Notes: generated by a model not told the origin, from the letters alone. DNA of 64,000 nt from Bacillus aerolatus (GCF_009183655.1 NZ_WEIO01000003.1:124001-188000); one strand, 5' to 3'; counted from the first letter of the stretch, positions 51,601-61,547 are shown. Numbers and translations: made by a program.

Positions 51601-52176
51601 TTAACTAGTGCAGCTTTCATTTATATTCGTTTTTTCATAAACAGCCCTGGCGCCGCCGATCAGTTTCGGACGCGTTACAGCCATCGTAACGTGCGCATGT
51701 CCCACTTCTTTTACGCTCGTTCGCAACGGGACGGCTACATGTTTTAAGTGCATGCCGATGAATGTATCGCCGATATCGATACCCGCGTCGGCTTTAATAA
51801 ACTCTACGACTGCGCTGTTGTCATTTTGATTAAACGCGTAAGCAGCCATCGAGCCGCCCGCCTGCCGAACCGGCACGACAGACACTTCTTCGAGCTGCAT
51901 CTTTTGTGCCAGATCACGATCCACGACGAGCGCGCGGTTCAAGTGCTCGCAGCATTGAAACGCAAGATGCAGCCCATGATCATTCGCAAATGTTTTTAAT
52001 TGCCGGTACACCATTTCAGCAATGTCCAGCGTACCTGCTGTGCCGATTTTTTCACCGGCGATTTCTGAAGTAGAGCAGCCGATAACAACCGTCTGGCCCT
52101 TTTGGAGACGGGCCTGCTGCTGAAATTCATCCAACGTACAACTGAGCTGCTGTTCCCAATCTTTTAGCTGCAACAA
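51601..52176 (-). CDS. ywlG: YwlG-family (DUF436/TIGR01440) protein
   Basis: A 191-residue soluble protein of the YwlG family with [57 protein letters not shown]. Biochemical role is not established. It follows rpiB by 16 bases, as in B. subtilis. Confidence 0.85.
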   Translation of the reverse strand: MLQLKDWEQQLSCTLDEFQQQARLQKGQTVVIGCSTSEIAGEKIGTAGTLDIAEMVYRQLKTFANDHGLHLAFQCCEHLNRALVVDRDLAQKMQLEEVSVVPVRQAGGSMAAYAFNQNDNSAVVEFIKADAGIDIGDTFIGMHLKHVAVPLRTSVKEVGHAHVTMAVTRPKLIGGARAVYEKTNINESCTS

Positions 52177-52192
52177 AGCTCATCCCTCCGTT

Positions 52193-52633
52193 TTAGTTTT
52201 CTTCGTATGCTTTAATTTTACCGAGACGGTTTTCGTGACGGCCGCCTTCAAAATCAGTTGTCAGCCACACTTTAGCAATCTCACGGGCAAGCCCGGGACC
52301 GATGACCCGTTCCCCCATTGCAAGCATGTTGCTGTCATTATGTTCCCTAGTCGCTTTTGCGCTAAACAAGTCATGCACGAGTGCACAGCGAATACCCTTT
52401 ACTTTGTTGGCTGCAATACTCATACCGATGCCGGTACCACACACTAAAATACCCCGGTCAAATTCTCCACTCGCTACTTTTTCAGCTACTAGTATGGCAT
52501 AGTCCGGATAGTCAACAGATGTGCCGCATTCGCAGCCAAAATCTTCATATTCCAAGCCAAGCTCATCCATCAGGCGCTTCAATTCTTTTCGGATGTTCAC
52601 TCCCCCATGATCGGAAGCAATCGCAATCTTCAT
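52193..52633 (-). CDS. rpiB: Ribose-5-phosphate isomerase B
   Basis: A 146-residue RpiB/LacAB-family isomerase of the pentose phosphate pathway. KIAIASDHGGVNIRKELK, SVDYPDYAILVAEKVASGEFDRGILVCGTGIGMSIAANK (catalytic Cys) and REHNDSNMLAMGERVIG are typical. I choose ATG 52633 after AAAGGAG. Confidence 0.94.
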   Translation of the reverse strand: MKIAIASDHGGVNIRKELKRLMDELGLEYEDFGCECGTSVDYPDYAILVAEKVASGEFDRGILVCGTGIGMSIAANKVKGIRCALVHDLFSAKATREHNDSNMLAMGERVIGPGLAREIAKVWLTTDFEGGRHENRLGKIKAYEEN

Positions 52634-52736
52634 GTCAGTAATCTCCTTTTGGCTTAGCCGATTTTCTTTTATTTTGTCATAGGCGGGAGCAAATGAAAAG
52701 AGGAAGTCGCCCATAGCCGGAATGGAATGATCACCG

Positions 52737-53162
52737 TTACAATTTCTTTAGTAATAAAGCAATCAATTCATCCAGTTCAGCATACGTGCGCCGGTAGTCA
52801 TCGATTGACCCTCCGTACGGATCGGCTACATCTTCTTGCTGTTCATGAATAAATTCCCTCAACGGCCATATTTTCTCAGAACATTTAGGGAAAGAAGAAA
52901 GAAGAGCTTGCTTGTGGCTGTTCGTCATCGTAAAAATAACATCCGCCCACTCCACTAGATCAGGCGTTATCCCTTGGGAAATATGCTGAATCGCAATTTT
53001 ATTTTCTTGTAACACTTGAACGGAATGCGAAGCTGCCGGACTGCCGTCAGCTGCAAAAATACCCGCAGACTGAACTTCCCATTCTTGCTTTTTATGCTTC
53101 AAAATCGCTTCTGCCATTGGACTTCTGCAAGTATTCCCTGTACATACGAATAATATTTTCAA
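52737..53162 (-). CDS. ywlE: Protein arginine phosphatase YwlE
   Basis: A 141-residue low-molecular-weight phosphatase-fold enzyme. P-loop LFVCTGNTCRSPMAEA has the Cys-x5-Arg motif with the Thr that gives phosphoarginine specificity in B. subtilis YwlE, and VADPYGGS supplies the general acid Asp. It counteracts McsB arginine kinase. I choose TTG 53162 after GGAGGG, since homology starts there. Confidence 0.92.
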   Translation of the reverse strand: MKILFVCTGNTCRSPMAEAILKHKKQEWEVQSAGIFAADGSPAASHSVQVLQENKIAIQHISQGITPDLVEWADVIFTMTNSHKQALLSSFPKCSEKIWPLREFIHEQQEDVADPYGGSIDDYRRTYAELDELIALLLKKL

Positions 53163-53252
53163 CCTTTTTCTCCCTCCAACTAAATTTACTCTTTCTTCTA
53201 TTATAAGAGATTTTTTAAAAAAGAGAGTAAAAAGCTCTATATATTTTTCCAC

Positions 53253-53804
53253 TTAAAGAAAAAGAAGTTTCAACCCGAATGTAAGCAAAATGCAGCCGCC
53301 GAAAGCTTCACTATACGTTCCAAGCCAGTTGTTCGCTTTTTTGCCGAGCAATAATCCGCCCCACGTTAACCCCGCTGCAATGCTGCCGAATAATAGCATG
53401 GCGAGAAAAGCTCTTACACCATAAATGCCGAGAGTTAGTCCGACTGAAAAGCTGTCGAGGCTGACAGTTAATGAAAATAAAAATAACTTCCAGCCGGAAG
53501 GTATGCTTCGTTCTTCTTCCTTCTGTTGAAAAAAAGCGATGATCATTTGGCCGCCAGCTATAATTAGAAGCATACCACCGATAAAAGCCGCAATTGTTCC
53601 AAATGTCTCTGTAACAAATCGGCCGGCAAGCATACCAAATAGCGGCAGAATAATATGAAAGCTGCCAACAACTAGTCCTATATAAAAAATTCTTTTTAGT
53701 CTAATTGGCGCCAGCCCGATTCCTAAGCTTGCCGAAAAGGCGTCCATTCCTAAAGCTAAAGCGAGCATGCTCAAAGTGACAATCTCACCCATTTTTATCT
53801 TCAT
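53253..53804 (-). CDS. mntP: Manganese efflux pump MntP
   Basis: A 183-residue protein with six hydrophobic segments. Conserved Asp-containing helices: LALALGMDAFSASLGIG and LFSLTVSLDSFSVGLTLG, typical of MntP (YwlD). It exports Mn(II). The known yybP-ykoY riboswitch that often precedes mntP is not evident here. Confidence 0.9.
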   Translation of the reverse strand: MKIKMGEIVTLSMLALALGMDAFSASLGIGLAPIRLKRIFYIGLVVGSFHIILPLFGMLAGRFVTETFGTIAAFIGGMLLIIAGGQMIIAFFQQKEEERSIPSGWKLFLFSLTVSLDSFSVGLTLGIYGVRAFLAMLLFGSIAAGLTWGGLLLGKKANNWLGTYSEAFGGCILLTFGLKLLFL

Positions 53805-54015
53805 TCCCTTCCTCGTTGGACGTGCCTCTTTTCAACATATGCAGGAAGCTTTCAATAGTTTCTTTTAGACTGAAATCTTAAATAAAAAAAGAGAGCTGGC
53901 TCTAGCAAACCTATTTCTCTTCGAATCTGTGATTATAAACAATCAATCGGGGAATAAATATATATCATATACATACAATTTGACCAAGTATCAAAAGGCG
54001 AAAGGGTGACCTTCC

Positions 54016-54795
54016 ATGATTGTGAGAGAACGTGAAAATGAATTTATCATGATTGAACAGGATCATCATGCACAAGTTTCTGGCAGCATTATGACCCATT
54101 GGAAAGATTCCCTGTTCATTGGCAAAGAATTCAGAAATTCTGTCCAATACGCTATCTCTATGCATGACTGTGGCTGGAAACCATTCGACAAAGAGCCGTT
54201 TTGGAATGATACAAAACAAAAGCCGTATACATTTCTTGACTTTCCTGTACTGGCAAAAATCGTACTTTACAAAAACGGGATTGATGAAGTGGAGAAAAAT
54301 GATCCTTATGCCGCTCTTTTATGCAGCATGTATTATACAGGCTTCCTCAAAAACGAGGCTGCTAACGAGGCAAAGGTCTTTGTGGCGCAGGAAAAAGAAC
54401 GGCAAGAGAAGCTCATTCACTCTTTGGAAATAACCGATCGATTGTTGCTTCATTTTCATTGTGGGCTGCTACAGTTCGGCGATCATCTGTCATTATATAT
54501 TTGCCTGAATGAACCTGGTGCTAAAAAGGAAGAAGAGCTCCCATTTTTCCGTGATGGAATACCGCTTTCTTCTGCTTTGCACACATTCCGACAAGATAAA
54601 CTCCAACTGCACTGGAGAAATAAAAATACGATTGCTATCGAAGCTTTTCCTTTTGAAAATCAGGTAGCTGTCACACTAAAACAAAAAGTCATACAGAAAG
54701 ACACCACCGCGTCCAAAGGGTTACTTGAGAGCTATAAAGAAGCTCCACTTAATGAAATGGTCCTTTACTTGGTCGATGAAAAAAATAAAGAATAA
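54016..54795 (+). CDS. DUF3891 family protein
   Basis: A 259-residue soluble protein of unknown role, recognised as DUF3891 by its N-terminus (MIVRERENEFIMIEQDHHAQVSG) and the ISMHDCGWKPFD block. Conserved His/Asp pairs (DHH, HDCGW) are reminiscent of HD-type metal sites, but I do not assign an activity. It is the only plus-strand gene in this stretch. Start ATG has AAAGGGTG upstream. Confidence 0.75.
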   Translation: MIVRERENEFIMIEQDHHAQVSGSIMTHWKDSLFIGKEFRNSVQYAISMHDCGWKPFDKEPFWNDTKQKPYTFLDFPVLAKIVLYKNGIDEVEKNDPYAALLCSMYYTGFLKNEAANEAKVFVAQEKERQEKLIHSLEITDRLLLHFHCGLLQFGDHLSLYICLNEPGAKKEEELPFFRDGIPLSSALHTFRQDKLQLHWRNKNTIAIEAFPFENQVAVTLKQKVIQKDTTASKGLLESYKEAPLNEMVLYLVDEKNKE

Positions 54796-54913
54796 ATGCG
54801 GAAGCGCCTGTCCAGCCCCGACCAGCAAATGTTCTTCCCCAAAGAAGTCCGCCCTTTGGCTTCATTGGGGAAAGGTTATTCGACCTCGGAGGGCTAGGCA
54901 CTGGAACTGGAAG
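54795..54913 (+). repeat. Hairpin repeat family 2, copy L
   Basis: Starts at the stop codon of the DUF3891 gene in the same orientation (TGCGGAAGCGCC...). It has the TTCCCCAAAGAAGTC/GGCTTCATTGGGGAAA interior and ends GGCACTGGAACTGGA. More diverged than the others. Confidence 0.8.
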
Positions 54914-54973
54914 CAGACCTGCTCCTTGAGAAAAATTATCCACAATGCAAGTATTTTATAGCTTCTCAAACAA

Positions 54974-55015
54974 TAAAAAAATTCCGGACGCCGCAGGATG
55001 GCAGCTTCCGGAATT
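54974..55015 (-). terminator. Terminator of ywlC
   Basis: AATTCCGGAAGC pairs with GCGTCCGGAATT (with mismatches) around an 11-base loop, followed by TTTTTTT on the minus strand. Confidence 0.8.
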
Positions 55016-55029
55016 CTTATGATCTTCTG

Positions 55030-56082
55030 CTATTTACTTGTTTCGCGAATCCAGCGGTGGCCGGCCGCTTTTTCCAGCCGGTTCATAATAGCTAAGCCTA
55101 CACCCTCTGTTGAAAAGGTTTCAGAATAAATGATATCTACATCTGTTTCATTAAAAGCTCGCAACACATCATATAGAGAATGAGCGACTGTTTTCAAGTC
55201 TTTTCGGCTGCCGCATGGCAAGATAACATCCGCTTCATAGAAAGAAAGATTTTCTTCCGTTGTTAACAGGCCGACTTTCTTTCCTTGTTGACGTTCCCTA
55301 TTTACTTGCGACTGAATCCACTCCTTGCTTCCTTCCATCAAATAGACAGGTGCATCCGGAGCATAGTGAGTGTATTTCATACCTGGTGATTTCGGTTGTT
55401 TTTGCGTATCTGTCAGCGCCGCATCGATCGCTGTTTCACCCACGGCTGCTTCGATTTCTTCTTTCGTAATGCCGCCCGGGCGTAAAATAACGGGAATTTC
55501 ACCTGTACAATCCACCACCGTTGATTCCACTCCCACCCCGGTTTCGCCGCCATCCACAATTCCGGCAATTCTTCCATCAAGGTCATCTTGCACGTGCTTA
55601 GCAGAAGTAGGACTCGGTTTGCCGGAGCGGTTGGCGCTCGGAGCAGCAATGGGCAAGCCGGCTGCTTGAATAACGGCAAGCGCAACCGGATGATCGGGCA
55701 TGCGGACGGCTACAGTTTCCAATCCGGCAGTAACGATGTCAGACAGTTTGTTCGGCTGCTTTGCCAAAATAATGGTCAGCGGACCCGGCCAAAACGCTTG
55801 CATGAGCTTTTCTGCTGTTTCCGATATATTCACCGCCACATCCGCTGCTTGCTGTTTCGAAGCAAGGTGGATAATTAACGGGTTATCCGCCGGCCGGCCT
55901 TTCGCCGCGAATATTTTGGCGGCCGCTTCATCGGATAAAGCATTTCCGCCAAGACCGTACACTGTTTCGGTCGGAAAGGCTACGACTTCATTTTTCTTTA
56001 ATAAATCAGCTGCTTCTTTTACTTGTGGATATGTTTTTAACACATCCACACGGTTATCCACATGCCAATACTTTGTCTGCAT
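55030..56082 (-). CDS. ywlC: L-threonylcarbamoyladenylate synthase (Sua5/YwlC)
   Basis: A 350-residue enzyme that makes the TC-AMP intermediate for tRNA t6A37. The N-terminal TsaC/YrdC domain has VVAFPTETVYGLGGNALSDEAAAKIF, KGRPADNPLIIHL, SANRSGKPSPTSAKHV; the C-terminal Sua5 domain is present (about 235-345). I choose ATG 56082, five bases after AGGTGA. Its first 60 bases contain DnaA-box matches. Confidence 0.94.
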   Translation of the reverse strand: MQTKYWHVDNRVDVLKTYPQVKEAADLLKKNEVVAFPTETVYGLGGNALSDEAAAKIFAAKGRPADNPLIIHLASKQQAADVAVNISETAEKLMQAFWPGPLTIILAKQPNKLSDIVTAGLETVAVRMPDHPVALAVIQAAGLPIAAPSANRSGKPSPTSAKHVQDDLDGRIAGIVDGGETGVGVESTVVDCTGEIPVILRPGGITKEEIEAAVGETAIDAALTDTQKQPKSPGMKYTHYAPDAPVYLMEGSKEWIQSQVNRERQQGKKVGLLTTEENLSFYEADVILPCGSRKDLKTVAHSLYDVLRAFNETDVDIIYSETFSTEGVGLAIMNRLEKAAGHRWIRETSK

Positions 56083-56285
56083 TTCACTCACCTATTTTTC
56101 ATTTCTTTAATTCAGTGCGTAATTTCTACATTTTTTTCAGAAAAACTAGAGATTAGTTGAATGATATTCACAATTTTAGTGATTTTATCCACATTCTGTG
56201 CATAATAAATTTCAACTTGTGCATAAACCTGTGGACAGTTGTGGATAAATTTCTGAATAATGACTGAATTCCCGCTTCATCCACA
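56024..56285. promoter_or_regulatory. DnaA-box cluster at the ywlC start/upstream region
   Basis: Perfect TTATCCACA at 56054-56062 and 56185-56193; its complement TGTGGATAA at 56240-56248. TGTGCATAA, a match to the looser box TTATNCACA, at 56197-56205 and 56218-56226. One-mismatch boxes at 56024-56032 and 56277-56285. The known B. subtilis DnaA-bound regions include one at ywlC, so this looks like the conserved cluster that titrates DnaA or regulates with it. It also fills the 250-base gap between spoIIR and ywlC. Confidence 0.85.
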
Positions 56286-56332
56286 AACGGTGAATAACAT
56301 GTTTATAACTTTTAGGGAAATTCGTCGATTTT

Positions 56333-57094
56333 TTAATCTCCTCGTTTAAATAACTCCAAAATAGCGAACTTTACTTCCGGGACTTGCGGTTTTCCTTCTG
56401 CATAAACCGGCTCTTTGATTTCGTCCAGCTGGCTGTTTTCTTCTGCGTAAACAGGCTCTTTCGTTTCACCCGGCTGGCTGTTTTCTTCCTCATAAACAGG
56501 TTCTTTCATTTCATCCGGCTGGCTATTTTCTTCTGCATAAACAGATTCTTTCGTTTCATCCGGCTGACTGTTTTCTTCTACACCGGGACCGATAGCTGTT
56601 CCGTTTGAAAAATCAAGAAAGCAGAGTGGCGGGTACAATACACACCACCAATTAGCACCTTTTCCTTCTCCAATGGTGATGACGATGGCCTCATATTCAC
56701 CGGCTGGGTATAAAAATTGTCCGTACAGCTTCGTTGGAAATTTCGCTTTGTCAAACTTTACTCTAATGTCACTTGTCGCTCCTTCTTTTGCCGCTCGTTC
56801 CAAAGCAATTTGCTGAATTTCCGGCAGCTTGCTCTTCAAGAGGCGGCGGGCTTCCGGCAGCGACTCCAAGTCGGACACCCAGTTTGTAATTTCCGCATTC
56901 ACATCGTCTCTGATTTTTCTTTTCAACGCCTGGTCTGCGGCATGATCGCTGTTTGCAAGAATTCGCAGCCTGATCGCCTCTTTTGGAATGACAATCGTTT
57001 CTTCTGGTTCCGCCGCCTGGCTCGGTATATATAAACTTGCAATTGTACCAATGGATAGTATAAGTAAATAAATGCCTGCAATTAATTTATTCAT
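56333..57094 (-). CDS. spoIIR: Sporulation signalling protein SpoIIR with inserted repeats
   Basis: A 253-residue secreted protein that in B. subtilis is made in the forespore and activates SpoIIGA to process pro-SigE. Signal peptide; AIRLRILANSDHAADQALKRK, VNAEITNWV, GANWWCVLYPPLCFLDFSNG, VKFAILELF are the family pattern. Between GPGV and the last 25 residues lies a block of four 15-residue repeats (EENSQPDETKEPVYA-like), absent from the typical protein. I choose ATG 57094 after AGGAGGGG. Confidence 0.92.
   Translation of the reverse strand: MNKLIAGIYLLILSIGTIASLYIPSQAAEPEETIVIPKEAIRLRILANSDHAADQALKRKIRDDVNAEITNWVSDLESLPEARRLLKSKLPEIQQIALERAAKEGATSDIRVKFDKAKFPTKLYGQFLYPAGEYEAIVITIGEGKGANWWCVLYPPLCFLDFSNGTAIGPGVEENSQPDETKESVYAEENSQPDEMKEPVYEEENSQPGETKEPVYAEENSQLDEIKEPVYAEGKPQVPEVKFAILELFKRGD
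56396..56575 (-). repeat. Four 45-bp tandem repeats inside spoIIR
   Basis: Four consecutive 45-bp units, in frame, encode the acidic, proline-containing repeats of SpoIIR. Units differ by a few bases, mostly silent or conservative. Confidence 0.9.
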
Positions 57095-57153
57095 TGTTTT
57101 CCCCTCCTGACAAACAGTCTGTCCAGAAAAGAAAAACTTAAACAATGAAACTA

Positions 57154-58011
57154 TTAAATTTCCATAAAGACCATTCGATCTTTGCCGTTGATGTCATTTT
57201 TTACGTCAATTAAAGCTTGTGGAAAGGCTTGTTGTAAAAGTTCAGCCACCGCTTTTCCTTGTCCCGCTCCCACTTCGAAGCCAACAAACGCGCCGGGATT
57301 CAGCACCTCGGGCAGCTGTTCACTGAACCTCCGATATAAATCAAGGCCATCTTCTCCGCCATAAAGCGCAAGTTCCGGTTCATGATCGGCAACAACCGGT
57401 GACAAATCTTTTTTGTCGGCCAAGGGGATGTATGGCGGATTGGATAAAAGAAGATCGAGCTTCATGTTTTTTTCAATGAAAGGAGCAAGCAAATCTCCGT
57501 GTATAAAATGGACATCTGCCTGCAGTGCTTCACTGTTAAGTTTCGCCGTTTGCAGTGCTTTTTCAGAAACATCAGATGCATAGACCATCAGTTCCGGCCA
57601 TTCGAGCTTCATTGTAATGGCGATCGCTCCGCTGCCCGTACCAATATCCGCCATGACCATTTGATCGGCGGCTGCCAACCGTTTTTTTGCCATTTCCAGC
57701 GTGTGCCAAACTAGCTCTTCTGTTTCCGGCCGGGGAATAAGCACATCACCGTTCACGAAAAAGCTTCGTCCATAAAATTGTTCCTTCCCAATCATATGCT
57801 GTACCGGGACACCTGCTGCGTGTTGTTCGACCATTGTGATAAAGTGAGTTTCCTGCTCTTCCGTTAACTCTTGCTGCATACTCGCTAAAAGCTGTGACCT
57901 CTGCATACAAACGGCATGCTGCAGCAGCAGCTCTCCCGCATTCGCATCCCGCTTATGCTCCATTAAAAAAGAAGAAGCCCACCGGAGGGCCTCATATATT
58001 TTTCGTGACAT
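57154..58011 (-). CDS. prmC: Peptide chain release factor N5-glutamine methyltransferase
   Basis: A 285-residue SAM-dependent methyltransferase modifying the GGQ Gln of release factors. The N-terminal helical domain is followed by VMADIGTGSGAIAITM (SAM site) and LLLSNPPYIP (catalytic NPPY). It lies two bases after prfA, the gene of its substrate. Confidence 0.95.
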   Translation of the reverse strand: MSRKIYEALRWASSFLMEHKRDANAGELLLQHAVCMQRSQLLASMQQELTEEQETHFITMVEQHAAGVPVQHMIGKEQFYGRSFFVNGDVLIPRPETEELVWHTLEMAKKRLAAADQMVMADIGTGSGAIAITMKLEWPELMVYASDVSEKALQTAKLNSEALQADVHFIHGDLLAPFIEKNMKLDLLLSNPPYIPLADKKDLSPVVADHEPELALYGGEDGLDLYRRFSEQLPEVLNPGAFVGFEVGAGQGKAVAELLQQAFPQALIDVKNDINGKDRMVFMEI

Positions 58012-58013
58012 AT

Positions 58014-59084
58014 TTAATCCTGCAAATTCTCAAGCTTGGAAGACTGTTCTTCCATAATTAACGCATCCAGCACTTCATCAAGCTTGCCTTCTAAAATTTG
58101 ATCGAGCTTTTGAATCGTTAAACCGATGCGGTGGTCAGTCACACGGTTTTGCGGGAAGTTATACGTACGGATCCGTTCAGAGCGGTCGCCGGAACCGACA
58201 GCTGATTTTCTCTGGGCATCGTATTCCGCCTGCGCCTCTTGCTGGAACTTATCGTACACGCGGGCACGAAGAACTTTCATCGCTTTTTCTTTGTTTTTAA
58301 TTTGTGACTTTTCGTCCTGGCAGGAAACGACTGTACCAGTCGGCACGTGTGTTAAACGGACGGCTGACATTGTCGTGTTGACGCTCTGCCCGCCCGGACC
58401 GCTTGATGCAAATGTATCGACACGAATATCTTTTTCATGAATATCGACTTCCACATCTTCCGCTTCAGGCAGACATGCCACCGTAGATGTCGATGTGTGA
58501 ATGCGTCCGCCTGATTCAGTTTCAGGTACACGCTGTACGCGGTGAGCACCGTTTTCATATTTCATTTTAGAAAAAGCGCCTTTCCCATTAATCATAAAGA
58601 TAATTTCTTTATAACCGCCAAGGCCGGTCGAATGAGCTTCAATCACTTCTGTTTTCCAGCCTTGCGCTTCTGCATAGCGGCTGTACATGCGGTATAAGTC
58701 GCCGGCAAACAAAGCTGCTTCATCTCCGCCTGCCGCCCCGCGGATTTCCATAATAACGTTTTTGTCGTCATTCGGGTCTTTCGGGATCAAAAGAATTTTT
58801 AATTGATCTTCTAATTGTTCCAGCTTTTCTTCCAGCTCACCCATTTCTTCTTTGACCATTTCACGCATGTCGGCGTCAAGCTTTTCTTCAAGCATCTCTT
58901 TAGCCTCTTCGTATTGCTCCTTCGACTCTTTATATTCACGGTACACGAGCACTGTATCTTGAATGTCGGACTGCTCTTTTGAGTAATCCCTTAACTTGCC
59001 CGGGTTATTCACAATCTCCGGATCACTTAACAGTTCATTTAACTTTTCGTAGCGGTCTTCTACCGCCTGTAAACGGTCAAACAT
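58014..59084 (-). CDS. prfA: Peptide chain release factor 1
   Basis: A 356-residue RF1 terminating at UAA/UAG. The GGQ motif is in [20 protein letters not shown]; the anticodon-like region precedes it ([19 protein letters not shown]). Typical length. Confidence 0.97.
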   Translation of the reverse strand: MFDRLQAVEDRYEKLNELLSDPEIVNNPGKLRDYSKEQSDIQDTVLVYREYKESKEQYEEAKEMLEEKLDADMREMVKEEMGELEEKLEQLEDQLKILLIPKDPNDDKNVIMEIRGAAGGDEAALFAGDLYRMYSRYAEAQGWKTEVIEAHSTGLGGYKEIIFMINGKGAFSKMKYENGAHRVQRVPETESGGRIHTSTSTVACLPEAEDVEVDIHEKDIRVDTFASSGPGGQSVNTTMSAVRLTHVPTGTVVSCQDEKSQIKNKEKAMKVLRARVYDKFQQEAQAEYDAQRKSAVGSGDRSERIRTYNFPQNRVTDHRIGLTIQKLDQILEGKLDEVLDALIMEEQSSKLENLQD

Positions 59085-59156
59085 GACTTCACCTCAAATT
59101 TCGTCCATAATGTTACTATTATAATATACAGAAAAATCGAGTACAACGGCGGGACA

Positions 59157-59192
59157 AGAAAAAACCTTTTTCAGCTATTGTGAAAAAGGGTT
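59157..59192 (-). terminator. Terminator overlapping the tdk stop
   Basis: AACCCTTTTTCA pairs with TGAAAAAGG.TT around a 7-base loop, followed by TTTT on the minus strand. The last coding bases form the first arm. Confidence 0.75.
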
Positions 59193-59816
59193 TCGTTTTT
59201 TATTAGTTTTTTCTGCAGCCGCTTTTTGCTTGTGAACGGAGTTCCGCGGCACTTCATGGTGATGGCGGCAGCGCGATTCGTAGCTTTCCGCTGCCCCGAC
59301 TAAAATAATCGGATCGTCATAACCCGCGGGCTCGCCGTCAATTAAACGCTGCGTCCGGCTGGCCGGTGACCCGCAGACCGCACAAACAGCCTGCAGCTTC
59401 GTAACGAGTTCAGCGGCTGCCATTAAAGCCGGCATCGGGCCGAACGGCTCTCCGCGGAAGTCTTGGTCAAGTCCCGCTAAAATAACGCGATGACCGCGAT
59501 CTGCCAGCGTTTGAGCCGCTTGAATAATGCCATCATCAAAAAACTGCGCTTCGTCAATCGCGACAATGTCGACATCAGAAGTGACAGCTGCTAAGATGGC
59601 GGCCGATCCTTCGACAGGCACAGCAATAAAAGACGAACCGTTGTGGGAAACGACTGATTTTTCACTGTAGCGGCTATCGATCTTTGGCTTAAACACCATA
59701 ATATTTTGTTTAGCAAACTGCGCGCGCCTGACGCGGCGGATGAGTTCTTCTGATTTTCCGGAAAACATGCTGCCGCAAATGACTTCCATCCATCCAGTTT
59801 GTTTCATCACATACAT
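59175..59816 (-). CDS. tdk: Thymidine kinase
   Basis: A 213-residue type II thymidine kinase. P-loop [43 protein letters not shown] (Walker B), and zinc Cys residues (CAVCG and the YESRCRHHH end). Confidence 0.96.
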   Translation of the reverse strand: MYVMKQTGWMEVICGSMFSGKSEELIRRVRRAQFAKQNIMVFKPKIDSRYSEKSVVSHNGSSFIAVPVEGSAAILAAVTSDVDIVAIDEAQFFDDGIIQAAQTLADRGHRVILAGLDQDFRGEPFGPMPALMAAAELVTKLQAVCAVCGSPASRTQRLIDGEPAGYDDPIILVGAAESYESRCRHHHEVPRNSVHKQKAAAEKTNKKRNPFSQ

Positions 59817-59867
59817 GAAAAAGCCTCACTTTCCAAATTCCTTTACACCTTCAGCCCTTAAAAAGGC

Positions 59868-59908
59868 AAAAAACAGGCAAGCAGTTATTTATAACTCCTT
59901 GCCTGTTT
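59868..59908 (-). terminator. Terminator of rpmE
   Basis: AAACAGGCAAG pairs with CTTGCCTGTTT around an inner AGTTAT/ATAACT stem, followed by TTTG. Confidence 0.85.
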
Positions 59909-59920
59909 CTCATTTTTAAA

Positions 59921-60127
59921 TTAGTTATTCTTCATGCCGTATTTTTTGTTGAAACGATCAACACGTCCGCCAGCATCAGCGAATTTTTGACGGCCAGTAT
60001 AGAATGGGTGGCATTCAGAGCAAACCTCTACACGAATTTCCTCGTTAACGGAACCAGTTGTAAACTCGTTGCCGCATGCACATTTCACCATTGCTTTTTT
60101 GTAACCTGGATGAATACCTGTTTTCAT
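59921..60127 (-). CDS. rpmE: 50S ribosomal protein L31, zinc form
   Basis: A 68-residue L31 with the zinc Cys set (KCACGNEF and VCSECHPF), the form replaced by YtiA under zinc starvation. I choose ATG 60127, nine bases after AAGGAG. Confidence 0.96.
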   Translation of the reverse strand: MKTGIHPGYKKAMVKCACGNEFTTGSVNEEIRVEVCSECHPFYTGRQKFADAGGRVDRFNKKYGMKNN

Positions 60128-60263
60128 TCTTGTCATCTCCTTCCGCCCTGAATCATTCTGAAACAGAGTTGTCTATACGAAGTACGGCTATGTTGCTCCG
60201 TACTTAAAGGCTAAGCATACTTACATTATTATAACAAGGGTTGTTCCAAAAATCAAATGCGAA

Positions 60264-61547
60264 TTATAAAATTCGTTTGGATGAACCACCTGTTTTTATT
60301 TCTGCCACGAGCTGATCAATAAATTCTGCGTTCGTTTTCGTTTGCCGCAAACGGCGCAGGAATTTCTCGGCGAGATCCGGCGAATCGGACATCGTTTTGC
60401 GGATGGACCAAATCATATCAAGCTGTCCTTTTTCGATGAGCAGCTCTTCTTTGCGTGTGCCGGAACGCTTAATATCAATAGCTGGGAATATGCGGCGCTC
60501 GGCAAGCGAGCGGTCGAGATGAAGCTCCATATTGCCTGTCCCTTTAAATTCTTCATAAATGACGTCATCCATGCGCGAGCCTGTATCAACGAGGGCAGTT
60601 GCGAGAATCGTCAAGCTGCCGCCTTCTTCAATGTTACGGGCCGCACCGAAAAAGCGCTTCGGACGGTGGAATGCAGCCGGGTCAATCCCCCCGGACAATG
60701 TACGCCCGCTTGGCGGAATCACAAGGTTGTAAGCCCGGGCCAGCCGCGTAATGCTGTCCATTAAAATAATGACATCGCGCTTATGTTCCACGAGGCGCAT
60801 TGCCCGCTCCAGCACAAGCTCAGCCACTTTAATATGGTTTTCCGGCACTTCATCAAATGTAGAGCTGATGACTTCCGCCTGAACCGAACGCTCAATATCC
60901 GTTACTTCCTCTGGGCGCTCATCAATTAACAACACAATGAGTTCGGATTCCGGATGATTGGCGGTAATGGAATTGGCAATTTCTTTTAACAGCATTGTTT
61001 TCCCCGCTTTTGGCGGAGCCACGATTAATCCGCGCTGACCAAAACCGACAGGCGCAATTAAATCCATGATTCTCGTGGAAAGATTTTTCGGATTCGTTTC
61101 AAGCATAATTTGGCGGTCAGGATATAAAGGAGTTAATGCGGGAAAGTGTACACGTTCTTTAGCGGATTCAGGATCATCGCCGTTGACCGCTTCAACGTGC
61201 AGAAGGCCATAGTAACGCTCATTTTCTTTCGGAGGACGTACTTTACCCGATACTTTATCACCATTTCTTAAATCAAAACGGCGGATTTGTGAAGCAGAAA
61301 TATAAATATCTTCGGAGCTTGGCGAGTAATTGATTGGTCTTAAAAAGCCAAACCCTTCTGACTGAATAATTTCCAGCACACCTTCCATGAAAAAGAAACC
61401 TTGTTCTTCCGCACGCGCTTTCAAAATAGCAAAAATCAATTCTTTTTTCGTCAACTTGCTGTAATAAGAAATCTTATATGTACGCGCGAGTTCATAAAGT
61501 TCTTTCAGCTTTAGACTTTCTAAATATGCAATAGTCAGTTCTTCCAT
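60264..61547 (-). CDS. rho: Transcription termination factor Rho
   Basis: A 427-residue hexameric RNA helicase. N-terminal Rho domain ([16 protein letters not shown]), RNA-binding OB domain ([20 protein letters not shown]), P-loop [48 protein letters not shown]. Confidence 0.97.
   Translation of the reverse strand: MEELTIAYLESLKLKELYELARTYKISYYSKLTKKELIFAILKARAEEQGFFFMEGVLEIIQSEGFGFLRPINYSPSSEDIYISASQIRRFDLRNGDKVSGKVRPPKENERYYGLLHVEAVNGDDPESAKERVHFPALTPLYPDRQIMLETNPKNLSTRIMDLIAPVGFGQRGLIVAPPKAGKTMLLKEIANSITANHPESELIVLLIDERPEEVTDIERSVQAEVISSTFDEVPENHIKVAELVLERAMRLVEHKRDVIILMDSITRLARAYNLVIPPSGRTLSGGIDPAAFHRPKRFFGAARNIEEGGSLTILATALVDTGSRMDDVIYEEFKGTGNMELHLDRSLAERRIFPAIDIKRSGTRKEELLIEKGQLDMIWSIRKTMSDSPDLAEKFLRRLRQTKTNAEFIDQLVAEIKTGGSSKRIL

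Noticed and set aside
53805-54015. yybP-ykoY manganese riboswitch upstream of mntP
   Set aside because: I could not find the conserved junction and loop sequences; only a weak GAGAGC/GCTCT hairpin is present.
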